Notes: generated by a model from the sequence alone, not told the origin. 64,000 bases of DNA from Mesorhizobium intechi (GCF_002879535.1 NZ_PNOT02000032.1:1-64000); one strand, 5' to 3'. Numbered from the stretch's first letter, positions 25,683 through 36,200 are shown. Program-made: numbers and translations.

Positions 25683-26009
25683 TCAGCCGGTTTTCGTCAC
25701 GCCGTTGGCAGCGGCGATCTGTTCGTGGTGGCGGATCACTTCGCGGACGACGAAGTTGAGGAACTTCTCCGCGAAATCGGGGTCGAGATGCGCGTCGTTG
25801 GCCAGCTGGCGCAGACGGGCGATCTGCTGCTGCTCGCGCGCCGGGTCGGCCGGCGGCAGGCCATGCTCGGCCTTCAGCACGCCGACTGCCTTGGTGCAGC
25901 GAAAGCGCTCGGCCAGCATGTGGATGAGGGCCGCGTCGATGTTGTCGATCGAAGCGCGGTAGCCGGCCAGTATGGTGCGGGCGTCGGCCATGTCCTTTTC
26001 TTCGTTCAT
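25683..26009 (-). CDS. Chorismate mutase (AroQ type)
   Basis: About 108 residues. All-helical AroQ fold with R-SIDNIDAALIHMLAERFRCTKAVGVLKAEHGLP and later REQQQIARLRQLAN, carrying the Arg, Lys and Gln active-site residues expected for conversion of chorismate to prephenate. It lies between ffh and rpsP, an arrangement seen in rhizobia. It can start at ATG 26009 or at GTG 26021, which overlaps the ffh stop by 4 nt (GTGA), so it is coupled to ffh. Confidence 0.92.
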   Translation of the reverse strand: MNEEKDMADARTILAGYRASIDNIDAALIHMLAERFRCTKAVGVLKAEHGLPPADPAREQQQIARLRQLANDAHLDPDFAEKFLNFVVREVIRHHEQIAAANGVTKTG

Positions 26010-26017
26010 CCGTATTC

Positions 26018-27604
26018 TCACTTCTTCTTGCCAAGGCCCGGCAGTCCGCCACCGCCGAGGCCGGGAAGCCCCGGGAGTTTCATGCCGCCGGGCAGGCCAG
26101 GCAGGCCGCCGCCGGGGGCGGGCAGGCCCTTCATGCCGCCGAGACCGGCGGCCTGCGCCTGCTTCTGCAAGGCTTCGAGCTGCTTGGGGTCCATCTTGGA
26201 GAGATCGGGCATGCCGCCCATACCGCCGCCTGGCATCATGCCGCCGAGGCCCATCTTGGAGGCAAGGCCGCCCATCATGCCGCGCATCAGGCCGCCGCCT
26301 TTGCCCTTGCCGCCCATCGCCTTCATCATGTCGGCCATGCCGCGATGCATCTTCAACAGTTTGTTGATCTCTGCGGCATCGGTGCCGGAGCCGGCGGCGA
26401 TGCGCTTCTTGCGGGAATGCTTGAGCATATCGGGATTGGCGCGCTCGGCCTTGGTCATCGAGGAGATGATGGCGAGCTGGCGGCCGAACATTTTGTCGTC
26501 GAGGCCGGCGGCGGCCATCTGGTCCTTCATTTTGCCCATGCCGGGCATCATGCCCATGATGCCGCCCATGCCGCCCATTTTCGACATCTGCTGAAGCTGC
26601 TGGGCGAGATCGTTCAGGTCGAACTTGCCCGACTGCATCTTCTTGGCCATCGCCGCCGCCTGCTCGGCGTCGATGTTCTCGGCTGCCTTTTCGACCAGCG
26701 AGACGATGTCGCCCATGCCCAGGATGCGGTCGGCGATGCGCTTGGGGTGGAATTCCTCCAGCCCGTCCATCTTTTCGCCGGTGCCGATCAGCTTGATCGG
26801 CTTGCCTGTGACGGCGCGCATCGAAAGTGCGGCGCCGCCGCGGCCATCGCCGTCCATGCGGGTCAGCACCAAGCCGGTGATACCGACGCGCTCGTCGAAG
26901 CTTTTCGCCAGGTTGACGGCGTCCTGGCCGGTCAGCGAATCGGCGACCAGCAGGATCTCGTGCGGGCTCGACACCTTCTTGATGTCGGCCATCTCGACCA
27001 TCAGCGGCTCGTCGATATGGGTGCGGCCGGCGGTGTCGAGGATGACGACGTCATGGCCGCCGAGCTTGGCCGCCTGCACGGCGCGCTTGGCGATGTCGAC
27101 GGGGTTCTGGCCAGCAATGATCGGCAGCGTCGCGACCTTGGTCTGCTCGCCGAGCTGGCGCAACTGCTCCTGCGCGGCGGGCCGCCGCGTGTCGAGCGAG
27201 GCCATCAGAACCTTCTTGCTCTGGCGTTCGGTCAGCCGCTTGGCAATCTTGGCCGAAGTGGTCGTCTTGCCGGAGCCCTGCAGGCCGACCATCATGACAA
27301 CGACGGGGGCCGGCGCATTGAGGTCGATGGCGACGCCTTCGGCGCCCAGCATGTCGACCAGCTCGTCATGGACGATCTTGACGACCATCTGGCCGGGCTT
27401 GATCGACTTCAGCACCGCGGCGCCGACGGCCTTCTCGCGCACCTTGTCGGTGAAGGAGCGCACCACTTCGAGCGCCACGTCGGCCTCGAGCAGCGCACGG
27501 CGCACCTCGCGCAGCGCCGCCGAGACATCAGCCTCCGAAAGCGCGCCGCGGCCGGTCAGGCCGTTCAGGATGGAGCCAAGACGCTCCTGCAGCGATTCAA
27601 ACAT
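26018..27604 (-). CDS. ffh: Signal recognition particle protein Ffh
   Basis: 528 residues. Domain N covers 1-90, the GTPase domain has GLQGSGKTTTSAKIAKRL (G1), DTRRPAAQEQL, DTAGRTHID (G3), and TRMDGDGRGG (G4). The M domain carries methionine-rich helices and HSRKKRIAAGSG near residue 400, which binds SRP RNA. The last 90 residues are an unusually long Gly/Met/Pro/Leu-rich tail (LPGLPGG, GLPAPGGGLPGL). With 4.5S RNA and FtsY (encoded at 59.8 kb) it delivers nascent membrane proteins. Confidence 0.97.
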   Translation of the reverse strand: MFESLQERLGSILNGLTGRGALSEADVSAALREVRRALLEADVALEVVRSFTDKVREKAVGAAVLKSIKPGQMVVKIVHDELVDMLGAEGVAIDLNAPAPVVVMMVGLQGSGKTTTSAKIAKRLTERQSKKVLMASLDTRRPAAQEQLRQLGEQTKVATLPIIAGQNPVDIAKRAVQAAKLGGHDVVILDTAGRTHIDEPLMVEMADIKKVSSPHEILLVADSLTGQDAVNLAKSFDERVGITGLVLTRMDGDGRGGAALSMRAVTGKPIKLIGTGEKMDGLEEFHPKRIADRILGMGDIVSLVEKAAENIDAEQAAAMAKKMQSGKFDLNDLAQQLQQMSKMGGMGGIMGMMPGMGKMKDQMAAAGLDDKMFGRQLAIISSMTKAERANPDMLKHSRKKRIAAGSGTDAAEINKLLKMHRGMADMMKAMGGKGKGGGLMRGMMGGLASKMGLGGMMPGGGMGGMPDLSKMDPKQLEALQKQAQAAGLGGMKGLPAPGGGLPGLPGGMKLPGLPGLGGGGLPGLGKKK

Positions 27605-28033
27605 CTTGCGTCCTTCGATCTCGGTTCATTCGACCCGAGAGGTAATGCGTTCGCGCCAACTGTCCAAGCAAAAGCAAAGCCCAAAACCAAAAAGCACCCG
27701 GGGGCGCATTGCGCTGCCGGGTGTTGGCCTCCAGGATCTCTTTACAGCACCACCTCGAAGAGGCTTCGGCGTCCTGGTCGGCTTGCTCGGAGGGATACTC
27801 GTCGCGGAATTCGAGGCGTGTAGACAGGAAATCCGCGGCGGAGTCAAGACAAGGGCCGGGTCGCGCCATTGCTCGCGTCGCAATCAGGCGGCGCTTTTGG
27901 CGGAACCTTGGCTACCCCCTGCCCGTCGGCACCCTCTCCCCGTATGGTGACGGGGAGAGGGATGCCTTCGCGAAGGATAGCGCTTCCCAAATACAGGCAA
28001 CCTGTTGCCGCGACCGCGACCGCTGGTTTTTCG
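27605..28033. other. Intergenic region upstream of ffh
   Basis: This 429-nt stretch lies between ffh and the SH3/DUF1236 gene, which are both on the minus strand. It includes the palindrome at 27932-27961 and presumably the ffh promoter. No gene, RNA or motif beyond that is evident. Confidence 0.5.
27932..27961. repeat. Palindromic intergenic repeat
   Basis: Perfect 12-bp arms CCCTCTCCCCGT and ACGGGGAGAGGG around ATGGTG. Similar C/T-rich palindromes are frequent in Mesorhizobium intergenic DNA. A degenerate relative (CCCTCTCCCGGGTCCGG) is at 20500. Confidence 0.8.
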
Positions 28034-28639
28034 TCAACGCACGACGTACATGATGCGCCGCGTCTGCGGGTCGATCAGCGCCGGCTGACCGTTCACATAG
28101 ACATAGCGGTAGTTGTAGTCGGGAATTTCGCGCAGCTCGACCGTGTCGGGCAGGGTCGCGCCGGTCACCACCTCGCCGTCGAGATAGACGGGGTCGAGGC
28201 GATGCGTATCGACATAGGTGCGGACTTCGGCCGGGGGCGGGGGAAAGGTGTCCTCGGCCGGCTGGCCGGCGACAATCGCCCCGGTATAGTCGGTCGAATA
28301 ATTGCCGATGTCTTCCGGCGGCGAGACGATGGCCACGCTAGAGCCGTGCGGACGTTGCGTGAGGGTCACCCGGCTGCCGCTGAAATCGGCCGTCACGTAG
28401 TCGGAATAGACCCAGCCCTGGCCGCCGGCTTCGGCGATGGTGCACCATTTGCTGTTTTCGATGCAGCCATTGAGGGTCGCCGACTGGCCGGCGGCGAGCA
28501 CGCCGATAACAGGATATTGCGGACCGGGCCCGGCGCGCACGTTGAGATCGGTGACGGCCGAGACGGCGGTGTCGGCAAAGGCGGCGCCCGACATCACGGT
28601 CATCATCCCGGCGATTGCGGGCAACAAGACGGACTTCAT
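28034..28639 (-). CDS. Secreted SH3-like / DUF1236 protein
   Basis: 201 residues. The signal peptide is VLLPAIAGMMTVMSGAAFA. A bacterial SH3 domain covers about 23-85 (TDLNVRAGPGPQYPVIGVL, GWVYSDYV). The C-terminal part is DUF1236-like (DYNYRYVYVNGQPALIDPQ, RRIMYVV). It is probably exported to the periplasm, where SH3b domains often bind peptidoglycan. The role is unknown. No close operon partner is evident. Confidence 0.9.
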   Translation of the reverse strand: MKSVLLPAIAGMMTVMSGAAFADTAVSAVTDLNVRAGPGPQYPVIGVLAAGQSATLNGCIENSKWCTIAEAGGQGWVYSDYVTADFSGSRVTLTQRPHGSSVAIVSPPEDIGNYSTDYTGAIVAGQPAEDTFPPPPAEVRTYVDTHRLDPVYLDGEVVTGATLPDTVELREIPDYNYRYVYVNGQPALIDPQTRRIMYVVR

Positions 28640-28702
28640 GGTTTCACTCCGTTTTCATGATCCCTCGGCGGTGAAAACGGGGCAGCGGCGCATGCGTTCC
28701 GG

Positions 28703-29800
28703 CTAAAACGCCGGCGCCAACTCACGATTTGTTCCCGCGTCTTTCGGCAGTCCGGTCAAAAGCTCGTGAACGAAGGCCAGTTTTCGCGCCGTCACGTCCG
28801 AAATGACGAAGGGATAGAGGTCGGGCAGACCCATGCAGCGGTTGATCGAATTGGAGGCTTCCGACAGCACCAGCCAGCGGGCAAGGATCGTTTCGAAGGG
28901 CTCGGGCGCGTTGGCGGGTTCGCAAGGGGCCGCCTGCAGTTCGCCGCCTGTGTCGCCGCGCGGCAGGTCATTGGCTTCCACCGTCTCCAGCCGGCCGAGC
29001 GGGAAGTTCAGCGCGTGGACCATCTCCAGCGTGTCGGTGATGTGCAGATGGTGGGCCCAGGTCTCGGCCCAGTCCTCCCAGGGATGCGAGGTGGCGTAGG
29101 CCGAGATATGGTTTTGCTGCCAGTCGGGCGCGGCACCATTGGCGTAGTAGGTCTTCAGCGCCTGTTCGTAATCGGCGCGATCGTCGCCGAACAAAGCGCG
29201 GAAAGCGTCCAGCCTTTGCGGATCGTCGCGGATCAGGCGGTCCCAGTAATAGTGGCCGAGCTCGTGGCGGAAATGGCCGAGCAGCGTCCGGTAGTTCTCA
29301 CCCATCTCGACGCGACGCTTCTCGCGCTCGGCTGAATCGGCCTCGGCGACGTTGAGCGTGATCAGGCCATTGTCATGGCCGGTCAGGATACGTTCGCCGC
29401 CCGGCCCGCCGCCGATCGGATCGGCCAGGAAGTCGAAGGCGAGGCCCACCTCGTCCGCCGGCGCCTGTTTGGGCGCCACCGGCAGGCCGAAGGCGAGCAG
29501 CGAATAGATGGCGCGCTTCTTGGCCGCCTCGACCCGGATCCAGCGCCGGCGGTTGCCGTCGACGGAGAGATCGGGGATCAGCTGGTTCAGCCCGCAGGCG
29601 CGGCAAAACCCCTGCCCCGGTTCGGCCATCCAGTTGCAGGCGCATTCATCGGCGTTGGTGCACTGGAAGATGCCGTCGGCGCCCGACAGGGCGAAGCGGG
29701 CATGCTCGGGATCGTAGAGCACGAGGCTGGAGCAATTCAGGCATTGCGCATTCTCGAAGTACAGACGATGGCCGCAATGCGGGCAGTCGAAGAGTTTCAT
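28703..29800 (-). CDS. Zinc-ribbon plus putative zinc-binding metallopeptidase
   Basis: 365 residues. N-terminal zinc ribbons: CPHCGHRLYFENAQCLNC near residue 6, then CTNADECACNW and FCRAC near 48-70. The metallopeptidase domain contains LGHFRHELGHYYWDRL (HExxH) near residue 175 and DWAETWAHHLHI near 240. This matches the DUF2248-type zinc-binding metallopeptidase family. No signal peptide is visible, so it is cytoplasmic. The substrate is unknown. Confidence 0.9.
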   Translation of the reverse strand: MKLFDCPHCGHRLYFENAQCLNCSSLVLYDPEHARFALSGADGIFQCTNADECACNWMAEPGQGFCRACGLNQLIPDLSVDGNRRRWIRVEAAKKRAIYSLLAFGLPVAPKQAPADEVGLAFDFLADPIGGGPGGERILTGHDNGLITLNVAEADSAEREKRRVEMGENYRTLLGHFRHELGHYYWDRLIRDDPQRLDAFRALFGDDRADYEQALKTYYANGAAPDWQQNHISAYATSHPWEDWAETWAHHLHITDTLEMVHALNFPLGRLETVEANDLPRGDTGGELQAAPCEPANAPEPFETILARWLVLSEASNSINRCMGLPDLYPFVISDVTARKLAFVHELLTGLPKDAGTNRELAPAF

Positions 29801-30181
29801 GTCGGCCTCAAAACCTCAGAGCCCAGCGGGCGGCAGGTGCCCAACGCCCAGCGCCCGCCGCCGTTCCGCCTGTGCCGACGCTATTTGCCGCATGCTGCCC
29901 ATGGAGCGCGCGGTCCTGGCCGTCGCAAGCCGCGCCGCGCCGCCGCCGGTTGTCAGGCCGCCCATGCCGAAAGGCGCACCGAAATGCCGGGCGCGGGCAC
30001 AGCCACGGCCGCCGACGCGACATCGACGTCGTCCATGGCAATTTCGACCCCGCCACAATAATCACTTGATCGTAGGTGAATTCCCCGGCATTCGCCAGCA
30101 TCGTGCGGCGGACGGTGACAAATGCACGTTTCGCTGGCAAATTCGCAGATGGGACGTGAATCAGGCAACCAGGAGAACGAC
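29801..30181. other. Divergent intergenic region, no recognised gene
   Basis: A 381-nt gap between the metallopeptidase and the lytic transglycosylase. Several short GC-rich open frames exist on the minus strand (for example 29816-30058), but none has a family motif or a ribosome binding site. The AGGAGA at 30171-30176 belongs to the gene starting at 30182. Confidence 0.4.
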
Positions 30182-30979
30182 ATGGCATTTCTTGCCAAGG
30201 GTAGGATTTTAGCGGCCGCGGTGGTGGCTGTGCTTGGGCTGGCGACGGGCGCACAGGCGGCGGCCAGCTGTGGCAGCACCGGTGCCGGCTTCGATGCCTG
30301 GAAACCGGGCTTCGCCGCCCAGGCCAAGTCCGAAGGCGTCGGCGCCAAGGGCCTGGCCGCTTTGGCCGGCGCCACTTACGCGACAAAGACAATTTCGGTC
30401 GACCGCGGCATTCACAAGGCGTTCAGCGGCTCGGTGGACGCCTTCATGAAGCGCCGTGGCGGAGCGGCGATCATTTCCAAGGGCCGTTCGCTGAAAAAGG
30501 CGAACGCGGCGCTGTTCAGCCAGATTGAAAGCAACTACGGCGTGTCGCCCGGCGTGTTGCTGGCCATCTGGGGCATGGAGACCGGCTTCGGTTCGTCCAT
30601 GGGCAACCAGAATACCGTCTCGGCCATTTTGACGCTTGCCTATGATTGCCGCCGTCCGGAATTCTTTCACCCGCATGCCATTGCGGCGCTGAAGCTGGTC
30701 GATCGCGGCGCCTTGACCGCTTCGTCGGTCGGCGCCGCGCATGGCGAGATCGGCCATACGCAGTTCCTCCCCGGGAACGTCCTGAAATATGGCGTGGGCA
30801 GCGGCAACCTGCGCGACAAGGCCACCGCACTGGCTTCCACCGCCAATTTCCTCAAGGCCCATGGCTGGCGGCGGGGCGCGAGCGCGGCGGACAATGTCGG
30901 CGCTATTGCCGGCTGGAACGACGCAAACGTCTACCAGCAGGCCATCGTGCGCATCGCCACGGCCATCGACGCCGATTGA
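30182..30979 (+). CDS. Lytic murein transglycosylase (SLT/MltB-like)
   Basis: 265 residues. The signal peptide is AAAVVAVLGLATGAQAAA. The catalytic domain has LLAIWGMETGFGSSMGNQNTV near residue 125, whose Glu in METG is the catalytic acid of MltB-type enzymes. GEIGHTQFLPGNVLKYGVG and STANFLKAHGWRRG follow. It cleaves peptidoglycan glycan strands to 1,6-anhydromuropeptides in the periplasm. It is shorter than E. coli MltB, with the core domain alone. A ribosome binding site AGGAGA precedes the ATG. Confidence 0.93.
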   Translation: MAFLAKGRILAAAVVAVLGLATGAQAAASCGSTGAGFDAWKPGFAAQAKSEGVGAKGLAALAGATYATKTISVDRGIHKAFSGSVDAFMKRRGGAAIISKGRSLKKANAALFSQIESNYGVSPGVLLAIWGMETGFGSSMGNQNTVSAILTLAYDCRRPEFFHPHAIAALKLVDRGALTASSVGAAHGEIGHTQFLPGNVLKYGVGSGNLRDKATALASTANFLKAHGWRRGASAADNVGAIAGWNDANVYQQAIVRIATAIDAD

Positions 30980-30987
30980 TTGAAGTC

Positions 30988-31050
30988 CAACTCTTTGTTT
31001 TGACACAACCGCGGACGGATAACCGCTTCACACTTTTCCTGGAGTTGCTC
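30988..31050. repeat. Dispersed intergenic repeat, copy B
   Basis: AACTCTTTGTTTTGACAC, then GCGGACGGATAACCGCTTCA and CACTTTTCCTGGAGTTGCTC. It differs from copy C (59024-59080) at only a few bases over about 55 nt. It lies between the lytic transglycosylase stop and its terminator. Confidence 0.85.
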
Positions 31051-31058
31051 CGTTCGAC

Positions 31059-31088
31059 AAAAGCCCGGCCATGCGCCGGGCTTTTTTG
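31059..31088 (+). terminator. Rho-independent terminator of the lytic transglycosylase
   Basis: AAAAGCCCGGC, loop CATGC, GCCGGGCTTTTTT. A GC stem followed by six T on the plus strand. It stands about 80 nt after the stop, beyond repeat copy B. Confidence 0.85.
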
Positions 31089-31124
31089 TTGGTGAACGAG
31101 ATATCCGGCTGCCGAACCCGGTTC

Positions 31125-31235
31125 CTATTTCACATCAATCACGTAGGAGCAGTCGGCCAGCGTCTTGCCGGCATGGGAAGCAACGGTCGAGACGTCGAGC
31201 GTGATGCGCGTGGAACCGCCTACAGGTAACGTCAT
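31125..31235 (-). CDS. Possible small reading frame or gene remnant (doubtful)
   Basis: 36 codons, MTLPVGGSTRITLDVSTVAS...CSYVIDVK, downstream of the argG terminator on the same strand. The peptide composition is protein-like, and it looks like the C-terminal end of a longer beta-rich protein, but I recognise no family. It may be a remnant. Confidence 0.2.
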   Translation of the reverse strand: MTLPVGGSTRITLDVSTVASHAGKTLADCSYVIDVK

Positions 31236-31262
31236 TTTGCTTATATTAGTGCCAACAAACAA

Positions 31263-31286
31263 AAACCCGGCGTCTCCGCCGGGTTT
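31263..31286 (-). terminator. Rho-independent terminator of argG
   Basis: On the minus strand, AAACCCGGCG, loop GAGA, CGCCGGGTTTTTG. It lies 43 nt after the argG stop. Confidence 0.85.
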
Positions 31287-31328
31287 CTTGAACGTGGATT
31301 GGCAGAGCGGCAGGCCGCTACCTGGACA

Positions 31329-32552
<1,224 letters not shown>

Positions 32553-32903
32553 TTCTGCTCCGTCGGTGGCGGACGCCCCGGGACATGGGCGTCACGCATT
32601 GTCGGAGCGCCTTTTAGCAGGAACGGCAAAGCGAGCAAGCAGGCGCGGCGCCAGACCGCTGATCCAGCGCGCGGCGAGGGCAGAGAACCGCATCAGGCTC
32701 TTCGCCAGCGCGGTCCCCAGTTCGCGACCATTTCGCCGGGAAAACAACCTGCCACAATCATGGGCTGCATTTGTGGCCGGGACTTAAGCAAGTTTTCACG
32801 TCCTGCCGCTAAACCAGCGACACAGAATTGCCCTGGCCACGCAACTGTGGCGAAGCGGCTCTTGCCTGCTCGCTGCGGGTGTCTCGGGCTTGGACCATTC
32901 CTG
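32553..32903. other. Divergent intergenic region upstream of argG and the GGDEF-EAL gene
   Basis: 351 nt. It must hold both divergent promoters, but I cannot pick clear -35/-10 boxes. No ARG-type operator, riboswitch or small gene is recognised. A long plus-strand open frame that passes through argG and this gap has no family content. Confidence 0.45.
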
Positions 32904-34982
32904 ATGCGCGTCATATCATGCATCGTCACGGAGCATAATCTGTGGCTCGTCCTGCTGGCGGCGCTGATGTGCGTCATCGGCTGCTGGGTGACGATCGGCC
33001 TGTTGGACCGTGCCAGGAAAACCGTCGGCGTGCAGATGCGGGGATGGCTTTTCCTGACGGCGGTCGCGGCCGGTTCCTCGATCTGGTGCACGCATTTCAT
33101 CGCCATGCTGGCCTATCAGCCCGGGGCGCCGATCACCTTCGATCCGGCGCTCACCATGATATCCCTGGTCATCGCAATGATCGGTACCGGGGCGGGCTTC
33201 GGCCTTGCCCTGGACAAAGGCCGCGGCCTGGCGCCGGAATGGGGCGGATGCCTTGTCGGGCTGGCGATCTCGGCCATGCACTATACCGGCATGATGGCCT
33301 ATCACGTGGCCGGCATCGTCGAATGGGACGCCGGCTACGTCGTCGCTTCGGTGCTGATCGCGATGGCATTCTCCGCCGTGGCGGTCGGCCATGCGATGCG
33401 CCGGCCGTACCGCTGGTCGCACTATCTCGGCATCGGCCTTCTGGTGCTGGCAATCGTCGGCCTGCATTTCACGGCGATGGCGGCGGTGGCGGTGACGCCG
33501 CTCTCCTTCATCACCACGGGCACCAATCCCGATATCCTGGAAACCATGGCCGTCGCGGTCGCCGTGGTCGGCCTGATCGTCGCCGCCACCGGTTTCGCCA
33601 GCTATCTGATCGACGAACGCGGCCGGCTCGAAAGCTTCGAGCGGCTGCAGCATCTTGCCCTCAACGACGCGCTCACCGGCCTTGCCAACAGGGTCTCCTT
33701 CAACGACCGGCTCGATCATGAGATCGAGCGGGCGCGCGAGGAGCAGGATATGATGACGGCGGTCATCGTCATCGACCTCGACCGATTCAAGGAAATCAAC
33801 GACCTCAGGGGCCACGCCGCCGGCGACCAGGCGCTCAAGATCATTGCGCGCAGGCTGGCGAAGCTCACCGGCGACGGCGAGTTCGTCGCCCGGCTGGGCG
33901 GCGACGAATTCGCCGCCATCAAGCGCTTCAAGGACCAGAACGACCTGCTTGGCCTGGTGTCTCGCCTGGAGAAATCATTGTTCGAGCCGTTGCGGATCGA
34001 CGATTTCGAGACCATCACCGGCGCCAGCATCGGCGTCGCCGTCCATCCGCGCGACGGGGCCGACCGGGAAAGGCTGGTCAGCAATGCGGATCTGGCCATG
34101 TACCGGGCCAAGAACGACGTGACGCGGGCCGTCTGCTTCTACGAGTCGGCCATGGACGAGACCGCGCGGGCGCGCCGGGCACTCGCCACCGACCTTCGCC
34201 TGGCGATCGAGCGCGGCGAGCTGTCGCTGCACTATCAGGTGCAGACCTCGGTGCAGACCGGCGCCACCTGCGGCTACGAGGCGTTGCTGCGCTGGACCCA
34301 TCCCGTGCACGGCATGGTCCCGCCCGTCGAATTCATCCCGATCGCCGAGGAGAATGGTTCCATCCTGGCGATCGGCGAGTGGGTGCTGCGCACAGCCTGC
34401 CGGCAGGCGGCCTCCTGGGACAATGGCCACAAGATCGCGGTCAACCTGTCGCCGGTGCAGCTCGCCCATGCCGATCTCGCCAAGCTCGTCCATCAGATCC
34501 TGGTCGAGACCGGCCTGTCGCCGAAGCGTCTCGAGCTCGAGCTGACCGAATCGACGATCGTCGCCGACAAGGTGCGCACGCTGCACGTGCTGCGCCAGAT
34601 CAAGGCGCTGGGCGTGACGATCGCGATCGACGATTTCGGCACCGGCTATTCCTCGCTCGACACGCTGCGCTCGTTTCCGTTCGACAAGATCAAGCTCGAC
34701 CGCTCCTTCATGGCCGATGTCGAGCGCAGCCCGCAGGCCAAGGCGATCATCCGCGCCGTGCTGACGCTGGGGCGCAGCCTCGACATTCCAGTGCTGGCCG
34801 AAGGCGTCGAGACCCATGTCCAGCTCACCATCCTGCAAGTCGAGGGCTGCAACGAGGCGCAAGGCTATTTCCTCGGCCGCCCCAAGCCGATCGACCAGAT
34901 CGTGCTCATCGGGGGGCCTGAAGCCCAGGACGGCCCGCCTGCCTTCGAGGTGCCTGTCAGGATGCGAGCAGCCACCGCCTGA
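32904..34982 (+). CDS. MHYT-GGDEF-EAL c-di-GMP signalling protein
   Basis: 692 residues. The N-terminal membrane sensor MHYT domain covers about 1-235, with three histidine motifs (THFIAML, AMHYTGM, LHFTAM) on seven predicted helices; it is thought to bind copper and sense gases. The GGDEF domain has LDRFKEINDLRGHAAGD and the intact GGDEF at residues 332-336. The inhibitory RxxD I-site is missing. The EAL domain has EAL at 459-461, ELTES, DDFGTGYSSL and AEGVET. Both catalytic domains look intact. It may make and break c-di-GMP, affecting motility or biofilm. Confidence 0.95.
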   Translation: MRVISCIVTEHNLWLVLLAALMCVIGCWVTIGLLDRARKTVGVQMRGWLFLTAVAAGSSIWCTHFIAMLAYQPGAPITFDPALTMISLVIAMIGTGAGFGLALDKGRGLAPEWGGCLVGLAISAMHYTGMMAYHVAGIVEWDAGYVVASVLIAMAFSAVAVGHAMRRPYRWSHYLGIGLLVLAIVGLHFTAMAAVAVTPLSFITTGTNPDILETMAVAVAVVGLIVAATGFASYLIDERGRLESFERLQHLALNDALTGLANRVSFNDRLDHEIERAREEQDMMTAVIVIDLDRFKEINDLRGHAAGDQALKIIARRLAKLTGDGEFVARLGGDEFAAIKRFKDQNDLLGLVSRLEKSLFEPLRIDDFETITGASIGVAVHPRDGADRERLVSNADLAMYRAKNDVTRAVCFYESAMDETARARRALATDLRLAIERGELSLHYQVQTSVQTGATCGYEALLRWTHPVHGMVPPVEFIPIAEENGSILAIGEWVLRTACRQAASWDNGHKIAVNLSPVQLAHADLAKLVHQILVETGLSPKRLELELTESTIVADKVRTLHVLRQIKALGVTIAIDDFGTGYSSLDTLRSFPFDKIKLDRSFMADVERSPQAKAIIRAVLTLGRSLDIPVLAEGVETHVQLTILQVEGCNEAQGYFLGRPKPIDQIVLIGGPEAQDGPPAFEVPVRMRAATA

Positions 34983-35104
34983 CGCTCGGCGCTACGAACG
35001 GGAACTGTCATTGCGGAAGCGATTGCCATGCTGGATCAACGCTTTATCTGGCGCCGGCGCGGCGCATCCTGTATAGGCGCTTCCGATCTCTTCCGAGGCC
35101 TGCC

Positions 35105-35746
35105 ATGTCCTTCATTCCCGACACCACCACGCTGATCCAGTTCGCCATCGCCACCGTGATCCTGGCGATCACGCCCGGGCCTGACATGACCCTGTTCGTC
35201 TCACGCACGCTGAGCCAGGGGCGCGCCACCGGCTTTGCCTCGATGGCGGGCGCGCTGTGCGGCACGCTGATCCACACCACGCTGGTGGTGGTCGGCGTCT
35301 CGGCGCTGATCGTCGCCTCGCCGATGGCCTTTTTCGCGCTGAAGATCTTTGGCGCCGGCTATCTCGTCTTCCTGGCCTGGCAGGCCATCGCCAAGGGCTC
35401 GGCCTTTTCGCCGGAGAAGAAGACGGGGCCGCAAATCTCGCTGTTGCGCAGCTGGGCGGCAGGGCTCGGCGTCAATTTGCTCAACCCGAAGATCATCCTG
35501 TTCTTCATGACCTTCCTGCCGCAGTTCGTCTCAGCGCATGATCCGAACGCGCCGGGCAAGCTGTTCTTCCTTGGCTTGATGTTCATCGTGCTGTCGATCC
35601 CGGTGACGGCGCCGATGGTGCTGGCGGCGGAGAAATTCTCCGCGGCGATGAAGTCCAGCCCGCGCGTCACGCGGGTCGTCGACTATCTCTTCGCCGGCGT
35701 GTTCTCGGCCTTTGCGCTCAAGATCCTGACGGCCCAGGCGAAGTAG
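35105..35746 (+). CDS. LysE-family amino-acid exporter
   Basis: 213 residues with about six membrane helices. The family signature AITPGPDMTLFVSRTLSQGR near residue 22 and GAGYLVFLAWQAI near 80 are clear, then NLLNPKIILFFMTFLPQFV. It belongs to the RhtB/LysE group that exports lysine, threonine, homoserine or similar compounds. The substrate is unknown. Its 3' end overlaps the convergent membrane-protein gene by 29 nt. Confidence 0.92.
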   Translation: MSFIPDTTTLIQFAIATVILAITPGPDMTLFVSRTLSQGRATGFASMAGALCGTLIHTTLVVVGVSALIVASPMAFFALKIFGAGYLVFLAWQAIAKGSAFSPEKKTGPQISLLRSWAAGLGVNLLNPKIILFFMTFLPQFVSAHDPNAPGKLFFLGLMFIVLSIPVTAPMVLAAEKFSAAMKSSPRVTRVVDYLFAGVFSAFALKILTAQAK

Positions 35747-36200
35747 AAGCGTTCTCCTCTTTCCACCAGCTTCCGGCCCAGCGCCCGGCGGCGAGCCAGT
35801 AGAAGATACCGCCGACCATGCCGCCGCCGATCACCGCCATGATGGCGCTGGTGTCGGTGACCGCGAAGGTGGACTCTTGGGCGTGGTCGACCAGGCCGAG
35901 GAAGACGGCGGCCACCACCGCCCCCGCCAGCGCGTAGTACAGCCAGTCGCGCCGGCCGAGGATTTCGGCAAGCAGGATGACGATCACCGCCGGCAGGAAA
36001 GCGAAATAGGCGACGAACAGAGCGACGAAGGGGATCGAGAAATACAGCGACGCCGTCGCCGTCGGGTGCGTGTGGTCGGGCGCATAACCCAGCGAGGCCA
36101 GGAACAGGACGTTGAGGAAGGCGCTCGCCGCCAGCGAGGCGACGGCATAGCCGAACAGGATCATGGCAAAGCGCACGAGATAGGAAGCGAAGCGGGCCAT
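35718..36200 (-). CDS. Small polytopic membrane protein (paralogue of its neighbour)
   Basis: 160 residues with four hydrophobic helices, including LFGYAVASLAASAFLNVLFLA, VALFVAYFAFLPAVIVILLAEIL and GGGMVGGIFYWLAAGR. It resembles the adjacent upstream protein in helix layout and in the final [18 protein letters not shown] element, suggesting tandem duplication. No known family. Start codon overlaps the upstream stop by one base (TGATG), so translation is coupled. Confidence 0.75.
   Translation of the reverse strand: MARFASYLVRFAMILFGYAVASLAASAFLNVLFLASLGYAPDHTHPTATASLYFSIPFVALFVAYFAFLPAVIVILLAEILGRRDWLYYALAGAVVAAVFLGLVDHAQESTFAVTDTSAIMAVIGGGMVGGIFYWLAAGRWAGSWWKEENASTSPGPSGS

Noticed and set aside
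29816-30058. 80-codon minus-strand frame in the gap before the lytic transglycosylase
   Set aside because: GC-rich frame without ribosome binding site or recognised family. It may be chance.
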